Origin: Cycas panzhihuaensis
Taxonomy: Eukaryota > Cycadophyta
Length of the DNA: 64,000 nt
Assembly (NCBI GenBank): GCA_023213395.1
Contig: CM041465.1
Location: forward strand, 20,956,001-21,020,000
Reading direction: 5' to 3'
Positions 21,998-33,961 of the stretch are shown in pieces (within the stretch, counting starts at the first letter, position 1; every line of letters starts with the position of its first letter). The position numbers and the translations under genes were made by a program. The notes under the pieces were generated by a model. The model did no database searches and was not told the origin of the DNA. It worked only from the letters and a program-made list of their open reading frames with translations.

Positions 21998-22747
21998 AGT
22001 TTTAATATATAGTTGGTTTTAATTCATGCATTTATTTATGGGATTACTTTCACTATGGTTTCTCCTTTATTTTGTAGAGGTTGACTATATAGAGGGGTCA
22101 TTTATGAAATGAGCTTTAGATAGAATACTCTCATTCATACATTATATAGGTACACCCTTAGTCTAGATTAAAGGTGAGATAACCTTCTTAGGAAGGTAGA
22201 TAGATGACTTTGCTCCTATTATATGAGTTAGAGATATTTATCATGAGTAACAAGAGCATTTATTGGTAACAAGAGGAATCTTAGGCACATTTGGAGGCAT
22301 GTTGAAGGAGATATAGGTGTATTTAGAGATATAATTAAGGGAAGTGAAGACAAAGAGGGACATTTTGAGATTGCCCAACTACTACTATAATAGGTGGAGT
22401 GGTTAGGGAAGATGGGGAGTAACCCTTAGAATAGAGTGGTCATAGGAGTACTATCCCAAGGAGCGGTGAGGCATTATAGGATGGAGGGATATATGTGTCC
22501 ACTCTATAAGCATATGGAGCGATTATGCTCTTTCTGGAGGTTTTCATAGGTACTCAATGAAGTTTAAGACCACATACTATTATATTTTATTAGATATTAT
22601 ACTTAAAACCTTTGATATAATATATACTTTCTTTATATGATATTTCTAACATTATATGAATATCTCTTGCATTACACCTCTTTTTCTTTCCTTTATGTGT
22701 ATGATATTTTTAAAATGTAGTTGCTTTTATTATAAGCATGAAATGAT
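21998..22747 (+). other. Unassigned tract with traces of decayed plus-strand coding
   Basis: No family was recognised. From about 22200 to 22560 the plus strand carries purine-rich text with scattered stops. From about 22560 on it resembles the sequence around 47760-47888 and 51359-51560. It could be a relic of an element outside T0. Confidence 0.3.
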
Positions 22748-22974
22748 AGGTAGTTTATACTCATTTTGGAGTAATGGCCCTATGTGATTTTTTTAGGGAA
22801 GTTATAGTTTAGGCCTCCTATAGAATGGTGTCTAGTTTAGACTTAAAGAGGAGTTTAGTTAATTTATACTTATTACATAGAAGCACTATCAAGTGATTTA
22901 TTAGAGGTTAAGTTATAGTTTACCCTCATTATGAAGTAACCATAGTTTAATCTCATTGTAGAGAAAAGGTCCAA
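22748..22974. repeat. Diverged short repeats (AGTTTATACTCATT type)
   Basis: Several blurred copies headed AGTTTA or AGTTAA and followed by T/C-A-T-T-rich text occur at about 22751, 22810, 22857, 22916 and 22947. Related copies lie at 51474-51550. Confidence 0.4.
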
Positions 22975-23960
22975 TTAATGATTTAGGTAAAAACTTTATG
23001 AAAATATTTAATAATAAATAGAATTCTCAAGCTCAAAGCCTTCTAATATGGCTACATGGTAAACTCCATGGAGTGAAGGATTTTATCCAATTATAATAGG
23101 GTGACTACAGTAATCAATATAAAGTTCAATTCACTTCACCAACTCCTAAAGAGGATTCCTCACTCACTTGTGGATATAGTCTAAATGAAAAAGAAAGTAA
23201 TCATTCAATATAAAAATGTTTGCATGTAATAAGAAATCAAACTAAACCTATGTTTATTGTCAAAACATAGTTACATGCAATAAGTAATATGCATATTTTG
23301 TTAGTGAATACAAGTGGAAAGACACAAGAGGTAAGGGAGATCTAGGTGTGGGAGTTACACTTACAACTATCCTAACAACTACCTCTTTATTTTCTTTTCC
23401 AACAAGTCAAGTTTACTGAAATAAAAATAAAAGAGAAAAGAAATAAGTAATCATCCAATTATAATTTTAGACTTTAGACCCCCCAAACTCAACTTTCAAA
23501 GATAAAGGATTATCTTTTCTTGTGTATGTAAAATGAAAACAAACCAAAGTAACTAAAGTATACAAATGAAAGGTAAAAGATACTCTATTATGATTCTTTC
23601 TATTTGCTTTACTTTTGATGATTTAAGTACTAAGAAGAGAAAAGGATTCATAAAGGAAAAGATGTTTATACCTAATAACTAAGTTTGGTGTTCAAACAAC
23701 TATCTTTTCACTCGAAATCCCTTGTCTATGTTAGAGATAAACTTGATGGTAACAATAGAAAAATATAAATATTCTAAAGATAGACAAAATGATGGTATTT
23801 CTTATATGAAAAGCTTGGAACTAATTGATATAATTTGTAACCATTATCTAATAAGAAATGACTTCATGCATGGAAGACAAATGATCTACTACTTTCAATG
23901 TCTAATTCTACCTCCTCTCAAGAGTTTGGGAATTTATAAGCTAACCCTTTAAAGGGCCAA
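22975..23960 (-). repeat. 3' LTR region of the large gypsy element T0 (approximate)
   Basis: From about 23040 to 23560 this aligns in the same orientation with 56600-57060 plus 63963-64000. Examples are CCAACTCCTAAAGAGGA, AAAGGATTATCTTT and AAGTGGAAAGACACAAGAG, with small changes. The right copy is split by gypsy G2. As direct repeats flanking a minus-strand gag-protease, these are best read as the T0 LTRs. Neither outer edge, TSD nor polypurine tract could be fixed. The short open frame at 23722-23952 has no family motif and is not called. Confidence 0.6.
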
Positions 23961-24116
23961 GCTCATTAAGGATTGAGAGAAGAAGAAAATTAGAGAATAA
24001 AAATCACTTCAATGAAAAGATTAATGCACTTTCAAGAAATTAAAGGGACCATTTAAGCATGCAATCATAACAATTATGACTATTAAGTAATTAAACCAAC
24101 AAAAACATTTTTTTTT

Positions 24117-24118
<2 letters not shown>

Positions 24119-24176
<58 letters not shown>
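24119..24176. repeat. (TA)29 microsatellite
   Basis: A perfect run of 29 TA units between T-rich and A-rich flanks. It is expected to be unstable in length. Confidence 0.97.
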
Positions 24177-24179
<3 letters not shown>

Positions 24180-27100
24180 CCATTTTATAAAAAATGATCC
24201 ATGAGCAATAGCATCAAATAACCTTAATTTAAATGATGATCAAATCCAACAAATTTACCTCAAAATGGTACAAAGTTCCTACCCAAAATTCACCACCAAG
24301 TCCTTAAGGCCATGAAAATAGAAGGAATGATGGTATGTAAAGGTAGTAGGAGTTATGTGAGATCATTTTCTATGGATGAATAAGCAAGAGATAGGGTAAA
24401 TATAGCTCATTATTCCTCAAAGGAGGTTTAACTAGGATTCACAGGGATAGATTCCTAATCAAATCTCAAACAGTAGGGGTGAAACTAACTAAAATTCACA
24501 GGAAATAAGATAATTTTGCTAGTAAATCACTTGCAAAAGTATAGAGATATTATAAAACCTCTAAACTCTACCTAAGGAGGGTTATAACTAGGCTTTGTGA
24601 TGGCTAATGGATACCTAAAATAATACTACTAGATCCTCTCCTTTACCTTCTAACTCTAAAAGATCATGGCATTAGAATATTGTTAAAAATCATGCCATGA
24701 TTTTTCATTATGATCTCATTAATATCCACCCTAAAATTCTAATTGGATAGCTCTCTAAGGGTTCAGAAGTAGTTGAGGAGGGGTAGGTGATGAGTCCCTA
24801 AGGATCTGGGCATGGGTCATTGAGGAAAAGAGGGAATCAACATTTCTATCTGAAAATTTTATAAATAGCACAATAAAAAATATGATTTCCTTCATAAAAT
24901 ATAATGGTCACATTTTATTAAGGATCAAAAATATAATTTTATTCATAAAATATGATAGTTATGTTTTATGAGTAATGTCATATTTTTAGCATAACTCAAA
25001 ATATGATCAATAGGAAATATTAAAAAAATAAAATAAAATGAAAGATCTTATCAGATGAATTAGTCTATTAAAGAATATTTGGTTAAAATATTAACTGATG
25101 AAGTTAGGATCAATGAGAATCAAGACTAAAGATGAAGCAAAATATGTGATTGAAACTAAGTAAAGTAGATTACAATGACCTTGAATATAAAGAGAAATAA
25201 CAAATAGGATAGTCAAACAAGATGTCTTTGTGTTGGATATAAAATAAGGCAAGATCCATAGTATCAGTCATTAACAATTAGAGAATCATCATCATACATA
25301 GTGAATCATTCAGTCCTTATATCATCAACTGAAGTAACATAATAATATTCCAAAATAAGTGCAATCATAAGTAATCCATGATATTATGAATCAATAACCA
25401 TACATAGACACCAAAAGGCAATAAAAATATAAAGACATACATAAATTAGAGTCTATCATCAACCAATGCATAATAGACAACCTAGTGGTATATGTAACTA
25501 AGTGAAGAGCCCTAATTTTATTGAAACATTTGCTCCCTTATCACTAGAAGCTCCTACTTTAGAATGAAAGCAAGATGGTGGAGGTGGCAACATGGAGTTA
25601 AGGTTGATTATGTTCTTAATATTATAAAAGAGAATCTTGAATGATAGGACTATATATGATAGAATAATAATAAAAATACCCTTGATTAACACTAACTCTA
25701 AGAAAACTAAGCAAGAACATTGTCAAATAATAACTAAGATAATCATTTCAATTGTTAATAATAGTATATTACCCATAGAGTTTATGGGGATTGAGAGGCA
25801 ATTGTTGTCAAATTTAACCTCGTTAACAATGCTTCAAAGGAGAGGTCCCATACAAAAAGGCATTAGGAAGTATTGCCATAGTTTAGGCCCATTAATAGAT
25901 GACATTTTAGAGCTCAAGACTACCATAATTTAAGGTCATTAGTAGATGGTTGTTGGGCACTTGATTATAATAATTTTGGCTCTTCAATAAGTGAATTCTC
26001 AAAGAAAGCTCTGTTTCACCAAAACCTGGCCTCTTCACTTACATTTGAATTATATTGGTAAGTTGGTATATGTTATATGATTTTATAGGAGATAATTGAT
26101 GGATGTTGATTGTGTTTAGTAGATTAGTCCATGTTTTGTTGATGTGATGTATGAAGTTTAATTAATAAAATGTGATGAATATTGATATGACTTGTATTTT
26201 TGCTTCTATACACCGATGATGTAAACTCTAGTATCAAAGTTTCCTTTTATGATCAACTCAACCTTATTTTTCTTTCAAAGTTTGATCTTTTCACCTTATT
26301 TTCAAGATTTCACTAAGATTTTGTTATTTATCATCTTTTGGGTTTGTACTTAATGAATTTCACCTAATTTTGAGCTTATTTACTCCTTAATACAGTTATT
26401 TTTATGATTGAATCTTCATCAAAAATCAAATTTTGTTATTTTTTGATCAAATTTTCACTCCACTATAATCACATATTTTGCACTGCTAAAAATGTGACCG
26501 ATCATGTTTTTAGTAGGTGAAAAATGTGAACAATTAAACTTTTCACTATCATGCAATGAAAATTTAAGTAATACACCAAAATTATAATGTCACCACTTAG
26601 ATTTAGTAGGATTTGATTTCTTTAATGCCTAGAAGTATTCTTGAGTCATTATTGATTGAGAGTGGAAGAGGAAGAACTGAATTCTCTCTAGTTTTATGAA
26701 GATTTTTGAAAGTTTTAGAGATCTCTTAAGGACTATTCGTGTGAGTTTAAAGACTTGATTTCTTGAAGACTATTAGATGAAATCTTGAAGATGATTTATT
26801 GTTGTATTATTATTCTTTGATTATTGATGGTCTAAGATTCTATTTTCTTATATATTCATCAATTTTATGCTTCAAACTTCTTTTGATTTAGTAAGATCTT
26901 TCCTATTGAATTTTAGGCTTATATCATGGTGTTTTGAAGGTGATTTTGGCTTAGAAACATTTCTTTTAGTTGGCTAATTATTGTAGTACTCTCATCTTAG
27001 TTTTTTATACTAAAATATATGTTGAAAGGTTAGCCCTTTATGGGGTTCCTTAAGGGTAGACTAGGGTGGGGCATGGTCATCTCTCCACCATAGATCTAAT

Positions 27101-29409
27101 TATTCCTTCCCACTCTATCACAATAGTTTATATTTCAGTTGGATTGCCATTCCTTTTTGCCATTGTTTGGCTCTAGTTTGACCTCTTTGGATTGTTGTTC
27201 TTCCTTCTTTAATATTGCTTTGAAGGAAAGTGTGTGAAAAGTTGGTTAATTAAAAAGAAAGCTACCATTCTAAGACATTCTTCATAATAGGAAAGGAATT
27301 CTTACTTGTTTTCTATGATTGTATGCACTTTTATTTTCAAGTTAGATCTTTTATCTTGAGAATTAAAAGTTGAGAATGTTATTTGGTTGAATTATCTCTA
27401 ATGTTTAGTTTTGCATTAGGTTCAAGGGTCCTTTGGGAGCTCTTACTACTCTAATTGCAATAAAACCTTTGGTGACTAGTCTTGTGTGAATGATTATTGT
27501 TTAGATTTATGTTTTGTCCATCATCTCATAGGTCTAAAAATTATCAGAAAATAGTAGTAGTTTCCTTTAATAATCTATCTTTTTGTACATTATTTCATTA
27601 CTTTTTTAAGAGAATCGGTTGCATGCATCAAGGTTAGAGCATATTGACTAGTTTTGCATGTTGATTGGTCTCTTTTAGAAGAAAATTGCATAAAAATCAT
27701 ATAGTTAATTTCAGATTTTGAGTAACATCATCCCTTTTGAAGTGAAATGTGCACATTGCATATAGGAAAGCTTTCTTTCATAATTGTATACATATATTTC
27801 ATTTTGAAAAAAAAATAAAAATAAATAACTTGTATGTATTGTTTCTTATTTGTTTGATTTTGATTTAAAACTGAAAAAAGAAAATAACACAAAAAGGTTT
27901 ATATGACTTTGATCTTACAGTTTCTTTAGTTGTATTGTCTTGCTCTCTTCACTTCATATCTTTGTAATCATATAAAAAAATCTAGAAAGGAGAAAATTCA
28001 ATAAAAGAAAAAATAAACAAAGTGAATACAAACCATGGCAAGAAACAGAAACAAGACAAACTACTTTTTCATTAGCTTACCCTCTCTCACATCTTAGTAA
28101 AACTCAAAAGGTTGAAATGATTATATAAGAGGAATCCCTAGGAAGGACATTGAGGACATTGTAAGTGCGGCTTCAAACTTAGAACTCCTTCATCAACTTG
28201 TGTAAGTTAGTGGATTATATCACCTTATTTTATATTTATGCCTTTCATTGTATCCACTCACACTTAGATAGATGACACTACTAGGCAAAGACTCCTTAGG
28301 AGTTGGGAAAAGATGGTCCTTTAGGTCTTCTTGAGCTTTGTGTCTCCCAAGTTTAATCATAAAAGAAATTGAGAGATATTAAATTTAGGTCCCCCTAGGC
28401 CCCAACCATGTTTTTGGTGACCTTGCTAAGGATCAAACCCAAGAACCCCCTAGAACACCACTAAACTCATTAGAGATAAGAGTCATAAAAAGGGTTCTAT
28501 AAATAACAAACATGCTTATGGTTGGAGATGTTGGTCTCAAATGAACTATGTTACTTAAATGATACTCATTCTTTTTAATAACAATATAAAAGATTAATAA
28601 TGAGGATAAAGATAGACATCTGATAAGTGTGGAACCCCAAACCATAACATACTTATATAATAGGAGTGAATTGAATGAAGAAAAGATTTTATACTTTTTA
28701 GATGAGATCAAGTCCTTTTATATAGAAAAATAATGATTTTGCATTCATTTTCACCATTGAGAGTTGAAGTAAGGGTCCATTCCATGATGAAATTAAGATT
28801 TTACTAATCTTTAGGATATCTTTAAATAGTGGTACAAGCATGAGGGAGTGTGAGTTTTGATGATGCATTATGGGATACACTAATTAATAAGTTTGCAGTA
28901 TAAAAATCCTTTTTCTAAATGATTTTTCATTGAAAATTATAGTTTCATAGGTAGAAACATGAGGGGAATACTAAAAACATGAGTTTTAGTCTAAAAATAA
29001 TGATTTTAAAAATAAGTAATCTAGGAAATCATATTTTTTAGACTAATAAATCATATTTTTCCACTATGTAATCACATTTTTCAATATAAAATCATATTTT
29101 TCATAGAATTTATATTGATTAAGAAAGAGATAGAAAATAGAATAATAAATACTAAACCTGACCTACTTTGATCTTCTATGATGTAGCCACTTAAGAGAAT
29201 AGATACTCAAGAGAATGAATGATTAATGATACATGCCTTTTTGAGTTATTAGGTGCCTTCAAATGGTGTATTTAGAGTTCGGGGGATAGATGATATTAAG
29301 ATTACTTCCTAAGATATAGGGAGGATACTTAGAGTGATCTAGCATAACAAAGAGATTTAACTAAATATGGTGATTTATGAGGAGTCTTAGGAGGCATGTA
29401 GCTAATACT
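24177..29409. other. T0 internal or LTR sequence without recognisable genes
   Basis: More than 5 kb in which I find no supported protein. Visible are clusters of AAATATGATT and AATCATATTTTTC motifs (24870-25020, 28990-29110) that look like diverged short repeats, and a perfect inverted repeat with arms AAAAATCATG around one base at 24685-24705. The tract GAGGACATTGTAAGTGCGGC at about 28150 resembles the text that precedes polypurine tracts in Athila/Tat elements, but on the plus strand. The ends of this stretch join copia B. Confidence 0.4.
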
Positions 29410-29769
29410 TGTTAATGTGGTAGTTATTTGTTAAGCCATTAAGTTAATGTTAATGTAGTTTAACTAATGGCGATTAGCGAAAATGTGAGAAGAATTCAAA
29501 GGGTCACAACCCTAGTTAGGTGACATCTCTTGGAATAATATAAAAGCCTTGACCCTTTATGTATTTAATGTATCAAGTATCAAATCATTGTGAAACAATC
29601 AATATGATCAAGAAGGATCTTTTATGGTGTATTTTATCCCAAAAGGGTCTCCCATATAAATCCGGTATACTATGCATCTGTATTCTATGTGTATTTTTAT
29701 TTACTTACTATGTATGGTTAAAGATTCTACATATGGGAACATACCTACATGATTTCATGTTCCCAAATA
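29410..29769 (+). repeat. 5' LTR of copia B
   Basis: 360 bp, paired with 45688-46046. A putative TATA box TATAAAAG lies at 29539-29546. Both copies end in TA rather than CA, directly before the PBS in this copy and directly before the target duplication in the other. Confidence 0.9.
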
Positions 29770-29781
29770 TGGTATCAAAGC
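29770..29781 (+). other. Primer-binding site of copia B
   Basis: TGGTATCAAAGC, one base from the tRNA-Met consensus; it immediately follows the LTR. Confidence 0.85.
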
Positions 29782-29879
29782 CATGGGGTCCTACATAGCT
29801 AAAGCCTGACATTGAGTAGAGTGGTAATATCACCAATTACCAGGTGAAGTCATCAAGCCCAAGACTTATCTTAAAGGGT

Positions 29880-30161
29880 ATAATGAGTATTTATATAAAG
29901 TCTTAACATTATATTCATAATACTCTTTTAAGTATCATCTTAAAAGATACTTAAGGAACCTAATTAGTAATTAGGTACATAGGTGACACATGTCCTACAT
30001 GGAACACACATGTGTCTTACATATAACCAACTCAAGATTATATACATATGTAAGTCATTTCTTTAAGAAATCAATGAAGAGAGAAATTATTCTTTCCTCC
30101 TCCTATTCTACTATTCTTGTGCATTCTAAGACCTAAAGATATTTAAATCTAAATACATATC
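29880..30161 (+). repeat. 5' LTR of L1
   Basis: About 282 bp, paired with 33962-34240; ends fixed by the AGGGT duplication and the PBS. Confidence 0.8.
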
Positions 30162-30177
30162 AACTGGTATCAAAGCC

Positions 30178-31260
30178 TAGTCAATATTAAGGGATCTTAT
30201 CATAAATATTTTCTCTCTCTCTTCATTCACTCCTCTCTTAACTTTTATATAGACTTCTTTCATCAGGAAAATCTTAGAGACTCAAACCCTAGTATAAATA
30301 TTTTTCTCTCTCTTCATTTGCTCCTCCTCTAACTTTTACAAACTTCTTCTATTAAGGAAATCGTAGAGACACAAACCTTGGATGATCTTAACTTGCCCCA
30401 ACCATGATGAGGATGTTGCCAAATAGGAGACAGAGAAGATGATTCTACACATCAACAAGGATGGCTCACTATTTAATTTCTCATGACTATAGGCTTAGCC
30501 AGTAATGCCCTTGATCCAACATTGTTCTCTTCTCTAGGAGACTTTAAACCACTTTTCTTGTCTTTCTTTACAGGTTAATGTGTAAAACCATAGTAATTTC
30601 CTTTAGAAGTAATCCATAAATAGCTATGGGTTTTGCATTTTTGTATATGAATATGGATCCTCCAGACATTTTGTTCTAAAGATTGTAGAAGCCACTTATA
30701 TCTACAAACCTAGAACTTAGTCTTACTTAGATAATAAGGATGAATGTAACTTTTCTTTCAATTATATTTTCAAGAAGAAATAAGCCTTATGCTAAGACAA
30801 GGTGAGTGGTCTTCAGTAAGGTAGTTGTAGGCATCTGTAGAAACTCAATAACAAGTTGTCTTATTCTATATTTAGAATGGTATATATAATTCCCATTAAT
30901 ATAATATTCATCATTTAAGGTCATACTCTCTAGAAGTAAGATGGGGACTTGATCACTTTGTCATTCCATCTCCTAAAAGAGACTAGGATAGATAATACAA
31001 ATCCCCAAGCATTTTATATGATACAGACCATGGTTGCTCACCTACCTAGAGGTCCCATTCTTCATAATGCTTGAGAGATAGAAAGAGAGCATCTTCTAGC
31101 AATGGATATTATGATCTAATATCATGCTTTTCATCACTAAGGAGAGATTCTTGACCTCCTTTCTTGCCTCCTAAAAGGTGGTGTTGTTACATCATCTCCT
31201 TGATCATGTTTTAGATCACTTTTAAGTTCTTATTCAAGGTCTACAAATTTGTTACCCAGG
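30178..31260 (+). other. L1 internal region of unknown origin
   Basis: No family was recognised. One plus-strand frame shows short gene-like pieces such as NALDPTLFSSLGDFKPLF near 30490-30545, followed by TCTTTCTTTACAG, which looks like a splice acceptor. This may be part of a captured genomic segment or a very decayed gag. Support is weak. Confidence 0.3.
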
Positions 31261-31767
31261 CCCAACAATGAATATCGGGTCCTTTATTTAATGGAGCATT
31301 TGCTTATGATGGTTCCAACCCTATATATTATGAGGGGAGTAATAATGATCATAGTGGTTCTCTCTTATTAAATATCCTTTCCTACCTTTACTCTTATAGG
31401 CATTCTCATTCACTGCCTTCTCTATTTCCACCCTTATTACTGTTTGGTTCTTATCCAGTGTCCCTCAATTCTCCAACCAATTGGTCTAGTTCACATAATT
31501 ACTATATATCTTCTCAAACCTTCTATTAAAGAGGATATTAACAACCTCCAAGCTCAATTGTCATCTATATCATTTGCATCTTTGATGTCTAGGTATTAAA
31601 ATCCTATGAAGGTTATCATATTAGGTACCCTAGATCATCATCTACTTCGACATCTGACACATAATGGTAGCAATTCCTTATAAAAAAAGAAGAGGAACAT
31701 CAAAGGTAATAATAATAACTTCCATGGTAGGGAGGGAAACATGAGCACCCATATCAACTTTGTCAAC

Positions 31768-32330
31768 CCTCTCAACTAGCTCTAGTATTTGGGTCAAACC
31801 CATCCTTAGGGTTAGTTCTTACATTTGGAACAAGCTCTACTTTTGTAATTACTCAGTCATCTAGACTATTTCAAACTTTAACTTCATCTTTTGGATAATT
31901 TTCTCTTACTTTTGTTAGTCTACTCCTACTTTTGGCCAATCTATAATGGCATTTGGTCAATCTACTCTTGCTTTTGGCTAGTCACAGCTAATGGCTTCTA
32001 GTGGATTTTCAATCCCAAGTTTTGGACATAGAACCTTTGGAAAATTTGCTACACAAAATATATTAGTTATGATCCCTCAACATATAAGCAATCCTTTTGG
32101 AACTTTGATAATAATGCCTTGTATTTTTATTGGTTGAAGTGTAGGGTCAACTCCTTTAAATTAATATGGAAATTCATGTTGCTAAAAAAACTTGTTTAAG
32201 TAGGGATAACATCTCTACTAACTTTGATGAATATTACCTAAAGATCAAGGATCTATATGCATTCAAGGATATACATATCCTATACAGATGGGTGGCCTTG
32301 GAATGATAACTCAAGAATAGGGTTTTAGGG
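31768..32330 (+). pseudogene. Decayed NUP98-like FG-nucleoporin fragment inside L1
   Basis: On the plus strand eight FG dipeptides occur within about 90 codons: VFGSNPSLG, LTFGTSSTF, TSSFG, then after a frame change TPTFGQS, MAFGQS, LAFG, IPSFG and RTFG. Thr, Ser, Pro and Gln fill the spacers. Downstream (32088-32180) stands NPFGTL-x-x-MP-x-I-x-IG, then SVGSTP-x-x-x-YG. An ITSLLT-like segment follows near 32200. That order matches, from what I know of plant NUP98, the end of the FG domain and the start of the linker before the autoproteolytic domain. In the cell NUP98 lines the nuclear pore channel. Stops (TAG, TAA, TGA) and at least one frameshift make it non-coding. No introns are evident, which would fit capture of a spliced RNA. 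Alternative: a Ser/Gln-rich low-complexity gag. Confidence 0.6.
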
Positions 32331-32336
32331 AACTTC

Positions 32337-32690
32337 TTATAATGTGGCCAACTTAAGCTTATGGTTAGTAGCTACCATCTCAGTAGCCTTCTCAAATGCA
32401 GTAACAATTGTTGCATCTTGTGCCACATGAGCATCAATAGCTCTAAGAACCTCAATCTTACTCACAACCCTAGCCTTCTTAATAATCTTTGCAACATGGT
32501 CAACTGGTGCAATCCACTCACCACTCATGGAATAGTAGGTCGCTTGTGGTCCATTACCTACTTTATAACAAGTGTTATATGGGTAGTTTCTAGTTTCTTA
32601 GCCTCATGTATAGTAGCCTACTGCTCCTACACTCCAACATGGTCATAATATACAGTAGCAACATTTGCCACTACATGCAATCCAACAATA
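32337..32690 (-). pseudogene. Unidentified minus-strand frame inside L1
   Basis: The open part (32337-32528) reads SGEWIAPVDHVAKIIKKARV, then VSKIEVLRAIDAHVAQDATI and an Ala/Thr-rich end. Upstream, in the same frame, are TRNYPYNTCYKVGNGPQATY and, further up, Gly/Tyr-rich text with stops at Gln-like positions. The frame therefore was longer. It resembles a Gly/Tyr/Gln-rich tail joined to a helical segment, and I do not recognise it. It runs opposite to the NUP98-like piece. Confidence 0.35.
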
Positions 32691-33079
32691 ATCGCAACTA
32701 TATTAAGTTTAGTAGTAGTAATCTAATATGTAGACATAGTAGTATCCCATCCTTTAGCCAATTTAATAGCATTAATTTATTGCTTAGTCTAACTATTAAT
32801 TATAATAAAATCTTCCTCTAGCTTGTAGTAGCATCATCTATCCATGTATTTAATTAGATAATAATACCACAATAGTAGGGTATCTGGTCAACAACTCTAG
32901 ACAAAGATTAAGCTATAAGCATAAGGATATCATTGTTAGTTCCTATGAGATAGGAAATAATTGATGTAAACACTGATCAATAAGGATAACACTTAGTCAC
33001 AAACTAAAGTTAGTCTACATTTGGATCATGTCAGACAGTAGACTCCCTACTCAAGGATATACATCCTTTAATATCATTC

Positions 33080-33640
33080 TAAGGCACATTGCCATAAGCC
33101 CTCTCTCTAGGCAATCATGTCCTAAACATTAGTAGATGCGCTTATTATGAGCATATTGTTGTAAGCCCTCTCTCTTGGTAGACATGTCACATGCACTCCA
33201 TTGGTAGTGAAGGATATACCCCTTTCAGCATTAATTTTGGGCATATTATCATAAACCCTCTTATTAGATAGACATACCCCATACCTGTCATAATCCCTCT
33301 AACTAGGTAGACATACTATATACCATACTTGTCGTAAGCCCTCTCATTACATAGACATACTCCATACTATTCTTATCATGAGCCCTCTTATTAGGCAGAC
33401 ATAATTTATACCATTCTTGTCATAAGCCCTCTCATTAAGCAAACATACCCCATACTTATCATAAGCCCTTGCATTAGGTAGACAAACCCTATATAATCTT
33501 CTAAAAAAAAAAAAAATTGTATAACAGATATATTGCCATAAGCCCACTCCTTAGGGAGGCATACTCTATATAATTTTCCATTCTTACTTTTATGGGCATA
33601 TTAACATAAGCCCTCTCTAAAGGTAGGCATATCCTATATA
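33080..33640. repeat. Minisatellite with CATAAGCCCTCTC core in L1
   Basis: About ten units each carry (C/G)(A/T)(A/G)AGCCCTCT, then a variable ATTAGGTAGACATA block and a CCATACTT-like end. Most central units are 39-44 bp; the outer ones are longer (67-100 bp) and include GGCATATT. A 14-A run interrupts the array at 33507-33520. The open minus-strand frame here (33347-33547) merely reflects the repeat. Confidence 0.8.
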
Positions 33641-33961
33641 AACAAATTATGTCCTAGTTTCAATTAGGATCATGATAAGATACTCATGGTAGATTCAACA
33701 TCAACTTCATAGCTTTCTTTTCAAGTCAGTGACATAGTTTGACCACAAAAATTAAGTTAAGAGATTTGGGCCACCTCAACTTTGATATACTTATTACTTC
33801 TCATCTTTGTACCATTCCAGATCCTCCACCTCTCATTTCAACAAATATCATTTATGAAAATGGAAAACTAGGGAACAAAGGGACTTTGAAGTAACTCTTT
33901 AAGAACATTTTCCCTATCTACAATAGAAATTAGGGCCAATTTCTTTTTAAGTAGGGAGGAA

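Noticed and set aside
24685-24705. Perfect inverted repeat as a terminator or MITE end
   Set aside because: Arms are only 10 bp around one base; no partner ends or target duplication were seen.
33347-33547. Minus-strand open frame with repeated R-A-Y-D-K motif
   Set aside because: Generated by the 39-44 bp minisatellite; no start context or flanking coding support.
33080-33640. CRISPR-like array
   Set aside because: Core repeats are degenerate and spacers are related to each other; plant transposon context; no cas genes.
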